A DNA stretch of 64,000 nt from an uncultured Kordia sp. (GTDB lineage Bacteria > Bacteroidota > Bacteroidia > Flavobacteriales > Flavobacteriaceae), in NCBI RefSeq assembly GCF_947496985.1, contig NZ_CANMEZ010000003.1, forward strand, positions 310,001-374,000, read 5' to 3'. The notes under the pieces were generated by a model. It saw only the letters and a program-made list of their open reading frames with translations, ran no database searches and was not told where the DNA came from. Position numbers and translations under genes: made by a program. Below are positions 34,936-44,285 of this stretch, piece by piece. The number at the start of each line of letters is the position of its first letter. Position 1 is the first letter of the stretch.

Positions 34936-36567
34936 TTACTTATTTTTTCGAACACGTTTCAACTCTAATAAATTCAATGCATTAATACCTAAACCTTCCA
35001 CGTTTTTTTGTGTAAATCGTACAACCTGATCATAATACAAAGGCACTAATGGCGCTTCCGAAATTAACAAAGAATCCATTTTTGTGTACAAGTTGGCGCG
35101 TTTAATAGCGTCAGTTTCTTTCAAAGCAGTTTCATACCATTCATCAAACTGTGGATTGATGAAATGTGTATAATTTGGTCCGTTTGGTGTGAAATTCTTA
35201 CTATAAAAAAGCGATAAATAATTCTCAGCATCTGGATAATCGGCAATCCAACTGGCTCTAAAAATAGGTAACTCTCCTTTTGAACGTAATTCACGCAAAG
35301 TAGAAGCCGGAATCACGTTTACGCTAGCTTTCATACCAATTTTTTCAAGTTCTCGCTGAATATATTCGCAGAAATTCAAATACTGTCCGTTTGTCGTAAT
35401 AGAAACTTCTGGCGACGCATTTCCGGTTTCTTCAATGTATTGATTAACTAAACGTTGCGCAAGCTCAGGTTCGTAATCAAACCCTTTAATACTTGCAAAA
35501 CCAGGTAATCCTTTCGGGATAAAACCATGAATAGCTGGCGTTCCAATTCCACTTCGTAAATAGGTGATCATTTTCTGTCGATCAAAACTATAATTCATTG
35601 CTTTTCGAAGCAAATGATGACTGGAAACATTAGTACTATCGCCAATAAAAATCCCTAAATATTCAGTGTTTAAATACGGTCCGGAAATCATATTAATTGT
35701 TGGTGAATACGTATTTCGTAACTGACCAGAAGCATCTAAAATCTCATCCTGATAGGATGGATCAAGCGAATTTAAAAAATCTATATTTCCTTGTGCAAAC
35801 TGCAAAAATTCACTTTGCTTATCTGGTAAAAAAGTAATCGCAACCGCTTCTAAGTAAGGCAAGTTATTTCCTGAAGTGTCTTTCTCAAAATAATTAGGAT
35901 TCTTACGCAACACTAATTTTGTGTTTTCTTCCCAAATCTTAAACTGAAAAGGACCAGTTCCTATCGGGTTTGCTCTAAAATCATTGCCATAATGTGCTAC
36001 AATTTCTTTTGGAACAACAGAACAATATTTCATCGTTAGCAAGCTTAAAAAAGCCGGAAAAGGTTGTTTTAAGGTAATCGTAAATAATTCATTATTTAAT
36101 GCTTTAAAACTTTCAACACTTTTAAAAATCCAACGCCCACTAGAAGCTACTTTGTCATCTAAAATTCGATTAAAACTGTACTCAAAATCGAATGCATTAA
36201 CGGTTCGTGTGCTATTTTTTCCGAATAACTCATGTGTATGAAATTGTATATCGTTACGAATTACAAACGTATAGGTTAACGCATCATCAGAAATTGCCCA
36301 AGACTTTGCAATAGAAGGAACTACATTCAAATCGTTGTCCATTTCTACCAAACCATTAAACAATTGATGCACTGCCCAAATATTACGTTGATCTTTCGCA
36401 AAAGCAGGGTCTAACGAAGTAATATTTGCATGCTCATTATAACGAAAAACCAAATGATCTCTAGCGTCAGAATTGTTTTTCTGACATGAAAAAGAAATCA
36501 ACAACAAACAAAGAATTGATATATAGCTGATTACCAATTTAAAATGTTGTATTGTTAATTTTATCAT
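34936..36567 (-). CDS. peptide ABC transporter substrate-binding lipoprotein (OppA-like)
   Basis: This 543-residue protein has a lipobox (LLISFSCQKN, Cys near residue 28). ITSLDPAFAKDQRNIWAVHQ and FNGLVEMDNDLNVVPSIAKS with TYTFVIRNDIQFH form the start of a family 5 solute-binding domain. GTGPFQFKIWEENTKLVLRK and MNYSFDRQKMITYL are further conserved blocks. It should bind oligopeptides or another solute at the outer face of the inner membrane. No permease or ATPase genes lie beside it, so its transporter partner must be elsewhere. Confidence 0.9.
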   Translation of the reverse strand: MIKLTIQHFKLVISYISILCLLLISFSCQKNNSDARDHLVFRYNEHANITSLDPAFAKDQRNIWAVHQLFNGLVEMDNDLNVVPSIAKSWAISDDALTYTFVIRNDIQFHTHELFGKNSTRTVNAFDFEYSFNRILDDKVASSGRWIFKSVESFKALNNELFTITLKQPFPAFLSLLTMKYCSVVPKEIVAHYGNDFRANPIGTGPFQFKIWEENTKLVLRKNPNYFEKDTSGNNLPYLEAVAITFLPDKQSEFLQFAQGNIDFLNSLDPSYQDEILDASGQLRNTYSPTINMISGPYLNTEYLGIFIGDSTNVSSHHLLRKAMNYSFDRQKMITYLRSGIGTPAIHGFIPKGLPGFASIKGFDYEPELAQRLVNQYIEETGNASPEVSITTNGQYLNFCEYIQRELEKIGMKASVNVIPASTLRELRSKGELPIFRASWIADYPDAENYLSLFYSKNFTPNGPNYTHFINPQFDEWYETALKETDAIKRANLYTKMDSLLISEAPLVPLYYDQVVRFTQKNVEGLGINALNLLELKRVRKNK

Positions 36568-36696
36568 ATGCTGAATTAATTGTAAATTTGCAGGCTTTTA
36601 CCTTTTATAACTACTCAAATATAGTAGTGTTTAGAAGGTTTAAAAATACACAATATAAAATAGAAATCGCTACCGTTTTGGTAGAAAAGTACAGGA

Positions 36697-38034
36697 ATGA
36701 ACGATAGAAAAAAAGTCGCTTTTTATACGCTAGGTTGCAAACTGAATTTTTCAGAAACGTCTACAATTGCTCGAAATTTTCAAGATGAAGGCTTTGATAA
36801 GGTAGAATTTTCGGAACAAGCAGATATATATGTTATAAACACGTGTAGTGTAACAGAAAATGCTGATAAACGCTTTAAAACTATTGTAAAACAAGCACAA
36901 AAAGTAAATCCTGATGCGTTTGTTGCTGCGGTTGGTTGTTATGCGCAACTAAAACCAGAAGAGTTGGCAGCTGTTGATGGTGTTGATTTGGTGCTTGGCG
37001 CGACAGAAAAATTTAAGATTACTGATTATATAAATGATCTTTCTAAAAATGACTTCGGCGAAGTGCATTCTTGTGAAATAGAAGAAGCAGATTTCTATGT
37101 AGGAAGTTATTCTATTGGTGATCGTACACGTGCATTCTTAAAAGTACAAGATGGTTGTGATTATAAATGTACATACTGTACAATTCCATTAGCTAGAGGA
37201 ATTTCACGTAGTGATACACTTGAAAATGTATTAAAAAACGCCAAAGAAATCTCTGAGAAAAACATCAAGGAAATTGTATTAACTGGTGTAAATATCGGCG
37301 ATTACGGAAAAGGTGAATTTGGAAACAAAAAACACGAACACACATTCTTAGAGTTAGTTCAAGAACTTGATAAAGTCGAAGGTATTGAGCGTTTACGAAT
37401 TTCTTCAATAGAGCCAAATCTGCTAAAAAATGAAACGATTGATTTCGTATCAAAAAGTAACACATTTGTTCCGCACTTTCATATTCCATTGCAAAGCGGT
37501 AGCAATACATTATTGCGTTTAATGCGTCGTCGTTACATGAGTGAGCTATACGTAGATCGTGTAGCAAACATCAAAGAAGTAATGCCGGATGCATGCATTG
37601 GCGTAGATGTAATTGTCGGATTCCCTGGAGAAACGGACGAATTATTTTTAGAAACTTATAATTTCTTAACGCAACTAAACATTTCATATTTACACGTATT
37701 TACGTATTCGGAACGTGAAAATACGGTCGCAGCCGAAATGGAAGGAGTTGTGTCACAAAATGTACGTAAAAAACGTAGTAAAATGTTACGTGGATTATCT
37801 GTGAAAAAACGAAGAGCATTTTATGAAAGTCAAATAGGAAATACAAAAACAGTCTTATTTGAAGGAGAAAATAAAGCTGGTTACATTCATGGTTTTACAG
37901 AAAACTATGTGAAAGTAAAAGCGCCTTGGAATCCAGAATTGGTCAATACTTTGCATGAAGTCATACTTACCAAAATTGATGACGACGGAATAGTACGTTT
38001 TGACTTTGTATATGAAACAGTAGCTTCAAGTTAA
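36697..38034 (+). CDS. mtaB: tRNA t6A37 methylthiotransferase MtaB
   Basis: This 445-residue radical-SAM protein has three domains. An N-terminal UPF0004 domain begins YTLGCKLNFSETSTIARNF and includes INTCSVTENADKR and AVGCYAQLKPEE, the three cysteines that ligate the auxiliary cluster. The radical SAM domain carries DGCDYKCTYCTIPLARG (CxxxCxxC). A C-terminal TRAM-like region follows. It adds the methylthio group to t6A37 to give ms2t6A in tRNAs reading ANN codons. The MtaB assignment over MiaB/RimO rests on the NFSETS and TYCTIPLARG wording typical of that group. It is monocistronic; a TAAATTTG -7 box lies at 36583-36590. Confidence 0.88.
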   Translation: MNDRKKVAFYTLGCKLNFSETSTIARNFQDEGFDKVEFSEQADIYVINTCSVTENADKRFKTIVKQAQKVNPDAFVAAVGCYAQLKPEELAAVDGVDLVLGATEKFKITDYINDLSKNDFGEVHSCEIEEADFYVGSYSIGDRTRAFLKVQDGCDYKCTYCTIPLARGISRSDTLENVLKNAKEISEKNIKEIVLTGVNIGDYGKGEFGNKKHEHTFLELVQELDKVEGIERLRISSIEPNLLKNETIDFVSKSNTFVPHFHIPLQSGSNTLLRLMRRRYMSELYVDRVANIKEVMPDACIGVDVIVGFPGETDELFLETYNFLTQLNISYLHVFTYSERENTVAAEMEGVVSQNVRKKRSKMLRGLSVKKRRAFYESQIGNTKTVLFEGENKAGYIHGFTENYVKVKAPWNPELVNTLHEVILTKIDDDGIVRFDFVYETVASS

Positions 38035-38112
38035 ATTGCTATTCAAGCTTAAAAATTGATTACTCAGCATCATTAGTACTTTACTGATTTTAAAACTAAA
38101 TTTTCATTATTT

Positions 38113-38142
38113 TGTCGAAGTTATCTTAAGTGTAATCGAAAG
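38113..38142. repeat. degenerate intergenic repeat fragment
   Basis: The 181-bp space between mtaB and the META gene includes TGTCGAAG and GTGTAATCGAAAG, resembling the cytosine/guanine-poor TCGAG...GTCGA intergenic palindromes common in Bacteroidota. It is too worn to call a family. Confidence 0.3.
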
Positions 38143-38215
38143 ATTGGTACGATTCATGTAATTATTATCCTATAATTACGAATAGATACCTATATTTAAC
38201 TATAAATAAGAAAAC

Positions 38216-39115
38216 ATGCGAACAACACTACTCTCTATATTAATCTTAACTTTAATAAGTTGTGATGCAACAACCAAGGAATTTATAGGAAGTTCATGGG
38301 TTGTTAGTGAATTGACCGAAAATAACACAGACATTCCTGTAACAAATGATGTTATTTTAACTATCAAAAGTAACACAGAATTTACATTAAAGCTCGATGC
38401 AAACAACTGTTTTGGAAGTTATACAATTTCAAATGATGGAAAAATAAAATTAAGCGATTTAGCTTGTACAGAAATATGTTGCGATTCTAAGTTTTCAATG
38501 GCTGTAGCCAGAGCTTTAAGTAAAGTATCTAAAATAAAATTAGATAAAGATCGTGCTACATTGTCAGGTGATAATGTACAAATCAAGTTTAAAAAGTATG
38601 AACTAACAGCTAGTAAAATAAAAATGATGAATGATGATGGTAAGAAGTTTGTAAAAGGAGAAAAATCAACATCAATTGATGGAATGGATATCGGAGTGAT
38701 AACAAGGCAGGACAAAAACCAACAAAGTAATGTTGATTTGCCAAAGGGAGAATCAATCACGTTATACAAATCTCCATGTAAAGGAACCTGTGAAGAATTT
38801 ACAATGATTATGTATGCAGATGGAACGGTTTATTACACTGGAAAATACAATGCTAAAATACAAGGTAAACGCATAGTAAAGTTAATGCCAAGTAAATCGG
38901 AATCATTATTCAGGCAATTTGAAGAAGCTAACTTTAAGAATTTTCAAGATAAATATGATGATGAACGTATCATGGACATTCAAAATACATACCTAACATA
39001 CAAAGGGAAAAAAATAGAGATTCGTTACCAACCAAATGCACCAGAAAAATTAAAAATATTATTAGCAAAAGTTGAAGAAAGAGCGAAGGAAGTATTAGCG
39101 GAATTGAAAAAATAA
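38216..39115 (+). CDS. META-domain lipoprotein with C-terminal DUF6438-like domain
   Basis: This 299-residue protein has a lipobox (LILTLISCDA, Cys near 15). Residues 20-125 look like a META domain: FIGSSWVVSELTENN starts it and NNCFGSYTISNDGKIKLSDL is the core pattern. Residues about 180-295 match DUF6438: ITLYKSPCKGTCEEFTMIMY, ADGTVYYTGKYN and a conserved IQNTYLTYKGK. It is an outer-membrane or periplasmic lipoprotein of unknown role. It is followed by a clear terminator. Confidence 0.8.
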   Translation: MRTTLLSILILTLISCDATTKEFIGSSWVVSELTENNTDIPVTNDVILTIKSNTEFTLKLDANNCFGSYTISNDGKIKLSDLACTEICCDSKFSMAVARALSKVSKIKLDKDRATLSGDNVQIKFKKYELTASKIKMMNDDGKKFVKGEKSTSIDGMDIGVITRQDKNQQSNVDLPKGESITLYKSPCKGTCEEFTMIMYADGTVYYTGKYNAKIQGKRIVKLMPSKSESLFRQFEEANFKNFQDKYDDERIMDIQNTYLTYKGKKIEIRYQPNAPEKLKILLAKVEERAKEVLAELKK

Positions 39116-39135
39116 TATATTCAAAATAGTCTATT

Positions 39136-39168
39136 AAAAAAGGGAACTGATAAAGTTCCCTTTTTTAA
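39136..39168. terminator. bidirectional intrinsic terminator
   Basis: AAAAAAGGGAACT and AGTTCCCTTTTTT form a 13-bp stem with a short loop between the convergent genes ending at 39115 and 39174. Confidence 0.85.
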
Positions 39169-39173
39169 TTCAA

Positions 39174-39470
39174 TTAGATTCGAACGCCAACTGGCAATAA
39201 ATCTTTATATTCTTTGTGCTTTCGTAAAAAACTAGCAATCTTGGGACTAGTTGGTACAACTCTTAAGTTGCGATCTTGAATAGTGTCTAAAACGGTTCTA
39301 ATAAAAGCATTCTTAAAATCTACTGTATCTAACGCTTCAGGTACAATTAATTTTGTTAAAAAAATCTTACGTTCTTGTAGTGAATACTCAATCTTAGCAA
39401 TTCCGTTATCAGTTTTGTATTCGAATTGTCTTAAAAATTCGTTATCGTTGATAACAATTTCATTATCCAT
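39174..39470 (-). CDS. YjdJ-type small GNAT acetyltransferase
   Basis: This is a 98-residue protein. AKIEYSLQERKIFLTKLIVP, then an ALDTVDFKNAFIRTVLDTIQ helix and LRVVPTSPKIASFLRKHKEY, match the short GCN5-related N-acetyltransferase family (YjdJ/N-acetyltransf_CG), in which the acetyl-CoA pyrophosphate loop is minimal. The substrate is unknown. It is a single gene, divergent from the hydrolase at 39585. Confidence 0.7.
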   Translation of the reverse strand: MDNEIVINDNEFLRQFEYKTDNGIAKIEYSLQERKIFLTKLIVPEALDTVDFKNAFIRTVLDTIQDRNLRVVPTSPKIASFLRKHKEYKDLLPVGVRI

Positions 39471-39584
39471 AGCAGTTTAATTTAAATTAATCTTTAAATG
39501 GTCTTTAGAAGAAAAAATCTTGGGTTAAGTTGCAAAGATACAAAATTTAGAGTAGATTTCCGAGTTTTTAGTAATACTATCTGT

Positions 39585-40247
39585 ATGAAACCGAATAAAA
39601 TACCTGTCTATTTCATGCCAGGAATGGCCGCGAATCCTTCAATATTTAAGTATATTCAGTTGCCAGAAGAAGAATATGAAATGTATTTTTTAGAGTGGTT
39701 TATTCCTGAAAAAGAAGAAACTTTAGCAGCATATGCATTGCGTATGACGCAAAAAATAGTACATGACAATATCATTTTAATAGGTGTTTCTTTCGGAGGA
39801 ATCTTAGTGCAGGAAATGGCACGTCATATCAATATTCGAAAATTATTTGTGGTTTCTAGTGTAAAAACAATGTTTGAATTGCCTAGAAGAATAAAATTTG
39901 CTAAAAAAACTAAAATCTACAAACTCTTACCTACAAGTTTAGTTAATAGTCTTGATGTTGTACGTAAATATGCTTTTGGCGATTTGGCAACTAAACGACT
40001 AGATTTGTATGAAGAATACTTATCTGTTCGTGATAAATACTACTTAGATTGGTCTATTGATCAAATTGTGAATTGGGAACAAGCAGAAGCGTTGCCAAAT
40101 ACTGTGCATATTCATGGAGAAAAAGATGGTGTATTTCCTAAGCAATATCTTTCCAACTATATTGAAATCAAAGGCGGAACGCACATTATGATTATCAATA
40201 AATACAAATGGTTCAATGAAAATCTTCCTAGATTAATAAAAGAATAA
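39585..40247 (+). CDS. alpha/beta hydrolase
   Basis: The frame opens at 39498, but the ATG at 39585 gives MKPNKIPVYFMPGMAANPSI, a natural beta1 start for the fold, so I use it (220 residues). IILIGVSFGGILVQEMARH (near residue 70) is the GxSxG nucleophile elbow, HIHGEKDGVFP (near 183) carries the acid, and GGTHIMII (near 199) the histidine. The Ser-Asp-His triad looks intact. The substrate is unknown; the family includes esterases and thioesterases. Confidence 0.8.
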   Translation: MKPNKIPVYFMPGMAANPSIFKYIQLPEEEYEMYFLEWFIPEKEETLAAYALRMTQKIVHDNIILIGVSFGGILVQEMARHINIRKLFVVSSVKTMFELPRRIKFAKKTKIYKLLPTSLVNSLDVVRKYAFGDLATKRLDLYEEYLSVRDKYYLDWSIDQIVNWEQAEALPNTVHIHGEKDGVFPKQYLSNYIEIKGGTHIMIINKYKWFNENLPRLIKE

Positions 40248-40672
40248 AAATCTTCTATATTGAAAAATGTAGAAGTGGTAATTTTCATAAATAACGAGTG
40301 TATTAGATAAGTTTAAGTGTGAAGTCTAATTCAAATGTTTTCTTTTCCAAAGTGTATTAAAGCGTTCTTATTAAAAATTTTTGAAGCCTTGGAGATAATT
40401 TACGGTTTTAGATTTTTAGCTAAAAATGCCTCTGGAAATGTTTACATTCATAAACTAAAAGTACCTTTTCTTTTGTTGTGTTTTCTCTGGATAAATAAAG
40501 AAAATCAGAATTATAAGAAATCTGTTTAAAATAAAGAAACTATCTTCATAAAATAACTTAAATTATAAAACTGTTTACTATTTTTGTAGTAATCTACCCA
40601 ACCTTTTTTTACAATCTCACCAAAAATAGTTAACTTAATAGTCGAGTAAGAAAATATTAAAAAAAGTATACA
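40248..40672. other. 425-bp AT-rich intergenic region
   Basis: I see no convincing gene. A 64-codon frame at 40335-40529 has no family resemblance and is treated as chance. TATTTTTG at 40579-40586 fits the -7 box of a Bacteroidota promoter for the transglycosylase, but no TTG lies at the expected distance. Confidence 0.5.
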
Positions 40673-41638
40673 ATGCGTAAAATTAAGAATGGATTTGCCT
40701 TTTTAGGATTAATATTCCTTGGAATATTATTAATGAATGCTGTACAACAAGACAAGGCATTAACTGCAGAAACAGAAAAAGAGACAATGGAAATGAAGTC
40801 TGTGACCAACCCTGAAGTGAAGGATGGAAACGATTATAATGTATATGCATTAGAAGTTCCTGCTATTTTAGATTTTGCAGGTGAAGAAGTTCCTTTGCAT
40901 TTGCCAGATATTAAAGAGCGCATGGATCGTGAATTGTTAGTAAATACATACTGGCAATCAAATGGTTTATTACTCTTCAAACGTGCGAATAAATATTTTC
41001 CAATCATAGAGCCAATCCTAGAAGAATATGGTGTGCCAAACGATTTTAAATACTTAGCTGTTATTGAAAGTGGTTTACAAAACGTAACATCTCCTGCAGG
41101 GGCAAGAGGTTTTTGGCAAATAATGAAAACTACGGGAAGAGAAAACGGATTAGAAATCAATTCTAATGTTGACGAACGTTACCATTTAGAAAAAGCAACA
41201 CATGTAGCATGTAAATACTTATTAGAAGCGAAAAAGAAGTTTGGAAACTGGACATCAGCAGCAGCAGCTTACAACGCAGGAAATGCAGGAATAGGGCGTC
41301 GTATGGAAAAACAACAGGTGGATTCATACTACGATTTATTATTAGGTCAAGAAACTGGTCGTTATTTATTTAGAGTAATTGCATTAAAAGAAATCTTTAC
41401 CAATGCGAAAAAATACGGTTTCAATTTTGACGAAAAACATTTATACACACACATTCCAACATATAAAGTGGAAGTAGACACTGCAGTTACCAACTTTGCT
41501 AGTTTTGCAAAAGGATTCGGGATCAATTACAAAATTTTAAAAATTCACAATCCTTGGTTGCGCGAAAACAAATTGAACAATAAATCGAGAAAAAAATACA
41601 AAATTGCAATTCCTGAAAAAGGATATTACACAAAATAA
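40673..41638 (+). CDS. MltD-type lytic transglycosylase with LysM-like tail
   Basis: This 321-residue protein has an N-terminal signal-anchor (GFAFLGLIFLGILLMNAVQQ). The central SLT domain has AVIESGLQN (near 130; the catalytic Glu), SPAGARGFWQIMK, then WTSAAAAYNAGNAGI (near 204). A C-terminal LysM-like segment (TAVTNFASFAKGFGINYKIL, IHNPWLRENKLN) should bind peptidoglycan. It cleaves murein glycan strands to 1,6-anhydro products. It is monocistronic, ended by the hairpin at 41662-41697. Confidence 0.9.
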   Translation: MRKIKNGFAFLGLIFLGILLMNAVQQDKALTAETEKETMEMKSVTNPEVKDGNDYNVYALEVPAILDFAGEEVPLHLPDIKERMDRELLVNTYWQSNGLLLFKRANKYFPIIEPILEEYGVPNDFKYLAVIESGLQNVTSPAGARGFWQIMKTTGRENGLEINSNVDERYHLEKATHVACKYLLEAKKKFGNWTSAAAAYNAGNAGIGRRMEKQQVDSYYDLLLGQETGRYLFRVIALKEIFTNAKKYGFNFDEKHLYTHIPTYKVEVDTAVTNFASFAKGFGINYKILKIHNPWLRENKLNNKSRKKYKIAIPEKGYYTK

Positions 41639-41661
41639 AAACAATTTATACTATTTAATAT

Positions 41662-41697
41662 AAAAGCTGTTTAGAAATCTCTAAACAGCTTTTTTTA
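41662..41697 (+). terminator. intrinsic terminator of the transglycosylase gene
   Basis: AAAAGCTGTTTAGA and TCTAAACAGCTTTT form a 14-bp stem with a 3-nt loop and a following T-run, isolating this gene from the ternary-system operon that begins at 41807. Confidence 0.9.
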
Positions 41698-41806
41698 GTT
41701 TTAATCTTTGGTTACTAGCAACTTCTATCGCTTACTATTGCTTCTTCCATATAATTTTCGTTCTTTTGAGTAATGTCTTCATAACGTTAGCATTTATCTT
41801 AAATTC

Positions 41807-42448
41807 TTGAATACAAAGAACAACATACTTCAAACCATCCATCATTTGCGCACTTCTGGGCAATTTGTGTTATACACAAACAAACCGAAAGTAAGTAACA
41901 GTGAATTGAATGATTTAGGTGATTTTTTAGAACAAGAATATGAAAATGAGGTGTTAAATTATCCGTGTGAAGCTCCAAAGTTTGATAGGGAAGCTGCCAT
42001 TTGGGGCGCAAAAATGATCTATTTTGGAGCACAATTTTTAGCACATCGACACGAGGAACCAAAAGATTTAAATCAATACTTTGAAATGATAAAAGGTGAG
42101 CTTACGCCAAACAGTTGCCTTTCGGCAGATTTGTCACTGAGATTTTTGCCGTTTATCACCAAAGAATTAGAAGCTATTGACTTTGATGATTGGTTAGTGA
42201 AAATTTTAAAATCACACTTACAAAAATTTTCATATTCAGCTATCGGACAAGGATTTGATTTGGAAATCAATCAAGAAGAACTCACAAAACTCTTTCAAAA
42301 CGAATGTTACAAAACACTCTTTATTGATCGAGTCATCGAAAAAAAAGACATCAGCCTTACAGAACACGCAATCATTCACGAAAACATCGCAATTCATTTA
42401 GGAGAACATAAAAATCACTTTTGGAGAGCGTTTGTTTCTGAAGTATAA
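41807..42448 (+). CDS. accessory protein of the MoxR-vWA ternary operon (first gene)
   Basis: This 213-residue soluble protein has a TTG start at 41807 that fits the frame start; no ATG precedes it. It is helical and rich in Leu/Glu (DLGDFLEQEYENEVLNYPCE, AAIWGAKMIYFGAQFLAHRH, LSLRFLPFITKELEAIDFDD). There is no recognisable domain, signal peptide or catalytic motif. Position as the first gene of the MoxR/vWA operon, with 4 bp to the ATPase start, makes it a candidate system-specific (bpX-type) subunit. The numbering of that family cannot be assigned from the sequence alone. Confidence 0.6.
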   Translation: MNTKNNILQTIHHLRTSGQFVLYTNKPKVSNSELNDLGDFLEQEYENEVLNYPCEAPKFDREAAIWGAKMIYFGAQFLAHRHEEPKDLNQYFEMIKGELTPNSCLSADLSLRFLPFITKELEAIDFDDWLVKILKSHLQKFSYSAIGQGFDLEINQEELTKLFQNECYKTLFIDRVIEKKDISLTEHAIIHENIAIHLGEHKNHFWRAFVSEV

Positions 42449-42452
42449 TATT

Positions 42453-43586
42453 ATGAACGAAACGAAAAAATTACGAACCATTCTTGAAGAAATCAAAAAC
42501 ATATTCGTTGGAAAAGATGAAGTGATTGATTTACTTGGGATTGGATTGTTGGCAAGAGAAAACGTATTCCTATTAGGACCTCCTGGAACGGCAAAAAGTG
42601 CCATAGTAAAGCAACTATCAAGTCATGTAATTGGAGGAATTAACTTTGATTATCTATTAACTCGATTCACGGAACCAAACGAAATATTCGGTCCATTAGA
42701 CATCCGTTTGCTAAAAGAAGGAGAACTAAAAACGAATACTGACGGAATGCTTCCAGAAGCTTCGTTGGTGTTTTTAGATGAAATATTTAATGCAAACTCT
42801 GCCATTCTGAATAGTTTATTAATGGCATTAAATGAAAAAATATTCAGAAGAGGAAAAGAGACGAAAAAATTACCAGCGTTAATGTTTATTAGCGCGAGTA
42901 ACTTATTGCCAGAAGATGAAGCGCTAGCGGCATTATTAGATCGTTTTTTAATACGATTAAAAGTAGATAATGTAAAACCTGATCGTTTGGAAGAAGTATT
43001 GCAAGCTGGTTGGAAGTTAGAACGAAATGAAGAAACGGAGCGTACACTTATATCTCCCGAAGAAATTAAAGGGTTACAACACAAAGTAAAAGAAGTAGAT
43101 TTATCATCCATCAGAAACTCTTATATTGAATTGATTCACAGTTTAAGAAACACAGGTATAGAAGTTTCTGATAGACGAGCCGTAAAAATGCAAAACTTAG
43201 TGGCGGCAAGCGCAATGTTATGCGATCGTACAGAAGCAATTCTTTCTGATTTATGGGTGTTAAAATATATTTGGAATACAGAAGAGCAAATAGAAACCTT
43301 ACAAGGAACGGTAAATGCATTGATAGAAAAAGAAGAAACGGCGGAGCGTTCGCATCCACAAGCGTTTTTTAACAAAGCACCAAATCCAGAAGAGTTGATG
43401 AATGAAGTGTCCAACCTAAAACAAAAACTATCAAATGAAGGTTTGTCATTGCAAGAATTAAACGTTATCAAAGATAAACTTCGTTACTTGCAAAACCGTA
43501 CAGATTGGATCAAAGAGCAACAGAAAAAACAATACATAAACAATGAAATAGATCAGTTGTGGAAAGACATCTTGCACAAGGCGTAA
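42453..43586 (+). CDS. RavA-like MoxR AAA+ ATPase
   Basis: I start at the ATG at 42453 (377 residues), 4 bp after the previous stop, because the upstream frame would overlap that gene. FLLGPPGTAKSAIV (Walker A, residues 42-49), ASLVFLDEIFNANSAIL (Walker B), LMFISASNLLPEDEALAALL (sensor 1) and DRFLIRLKV form a AAA+ core. The S-N-x-LPE-x-A form of sensor 1 is the RavA style of the MoxR clade. The C-terminal 100 residues are a helical extension. It is the motor of the system, with a vWA partner encoded two genes later. The next gene overlaps its end by 28 bp. Confidence 0.9.
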   Translation: MNETKKLRTILEEIKNIFVGKDEVIDLLGIGLLARENVFLLGPPGTAKSAIVKQLSSHVIGGINFDYLLTRFTEPNEIFGPLDIRLLKEGELKTNTDGMLPEASLVFLDEIFNANSAILNSLLMALNEKIFRRGKETKKLPALMFISASNLLPEDEALAALLDRFLIRLKVDNVKPDRLEEVLQAGWKLERNEETERTLISPEEIKGLQHKVKEVDLSSIRNSYIELIHSLRNTGIEVSDRRAVKMQNLVAASAMLCDRTEAILSDLWVLKYIWNTEEQIETLQGTVNALIEKEETAERSHPQAFFNKAPNPEELMNEVSNLKQKLSNEGLSLQELNVIKDKLRYLQNRTDWIKEQQKKQYINNEIDQLWKDILHKA

Positions 43587-44284
43587 CAGAATATTGGTTA
43601 CGATTACCTTCAAAATACAAAGAAAAACTTTCACAAATTCGCGTGTGGAAAACACTGCGTATGGCAACTGATGAAAATGATGTTTGGGTTCGTGGAATTG
43701 AACCAAGTAAATTGCATAGTCCAGAAATACGTAGCATTCCATTCAAAAAAATATATTTTCAAAAAAACAATGCATTATTTCTCCTTGGCGGGAATTTACC
43801 AGAAGAACGACTCAAAACGTCATTACTTTGGTCACCAATAAACAAAGCATTGCCTGTAGAAATACCATCCTATAATTTCAATTATTTTGGTGTTAATGAA
43901 ACCATTGATTTCAAATTGATTCTTTCTAGCGTAGAGCATGAATCAAAAGCATTATTAGTCGATTTTAAAATCTTAGATACATATATTCCAAAAGCGCCTG
44001 CAATTCGATTGCAATCCATAAAATGGACTATTGTCAATAAAAAAGCATTTCTTATAGGAACTCCTTTATTACCAATTCCTGGGAAAAGTTATTGGCTACA
44101 TCAACATTTCTTGATTCCTACAGGATACGATTTTGAACATCCAGAGTTGAGTAATTTCTATCATAAAAATTTACAAACAACACAAGAAGAATATATTGTA
44201 TTACAACCAAATAATACATATTATAAAATAACAACCGAGCAACTAAAACCTCTTACAATTAGCGGATACCGACTATCACAATAG
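43559..44284 (+). CDS. accessory protein of the MoxR-vWA ternary operon (third gene)
   Basis: This 241-residue soluble protein starts 28 bp inside the ATPase gene. It reads as beta-rich: VTEYWLRLPSKYKEKLSQIR, DVWVRGIEPSKLHSPEIRSI, NALFLLGGNLPEERLKTSLL and SIKWTIVNKKAFLIGTPLLP. I see no catalytic motif or signal peptide. Tight coupling to the MoxR and vWA genes indicates a bpX-like structural subunit; the family was not identified by search. Confidence 0.6.
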   Translation: MERHLAQGVTEYWLRLPSKYKEKLSQIRVWKTLRMATDENDVWVRGIEPSKLHSPEIRSIPFKKIYFQKNNALFLLGGNLPEERLKTSLLWSPINKALPVEIPSYNFNYFGVNETIDFKLILSSVEHESKALLVDFKILDTYIPKAPAIRLQSIKWTIVNKKAFLIGTPLLPIPGKSYWLHQHFLIPTGYDFEHPELSNFYHKNLQTTQEEYIVLQPNNTYYKITTEQLKPLTISGYRLSQ

Positions 44285-44285
44285 C

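Noticed and set aside
38419-38769. 116-codon minus-strand frame inside the META lipoprotein gene
   Set aside because: It is antisense to conserved META and DUF6438 domains.
39498-39584. Longer N-terminus for the alpha/beta hydrolase
   Set aside because: The extra 29 residues are basic and non-conserved in appearance; the ATG at 39585 begins directly with the first strand.
40335-40529. 64-codon plus-strand frame before the transglycosylase
   Set aside because: There is no ribosome-binding signal I trust, no known motif, and the composition is that of AT-rich spacer.
43111-43746. Three antisense frames over the MoxR/third-gene junction
   Set aside because: They lie opposite two tightly packed coding genes and show only low-complexity hydrophobic or basic text.
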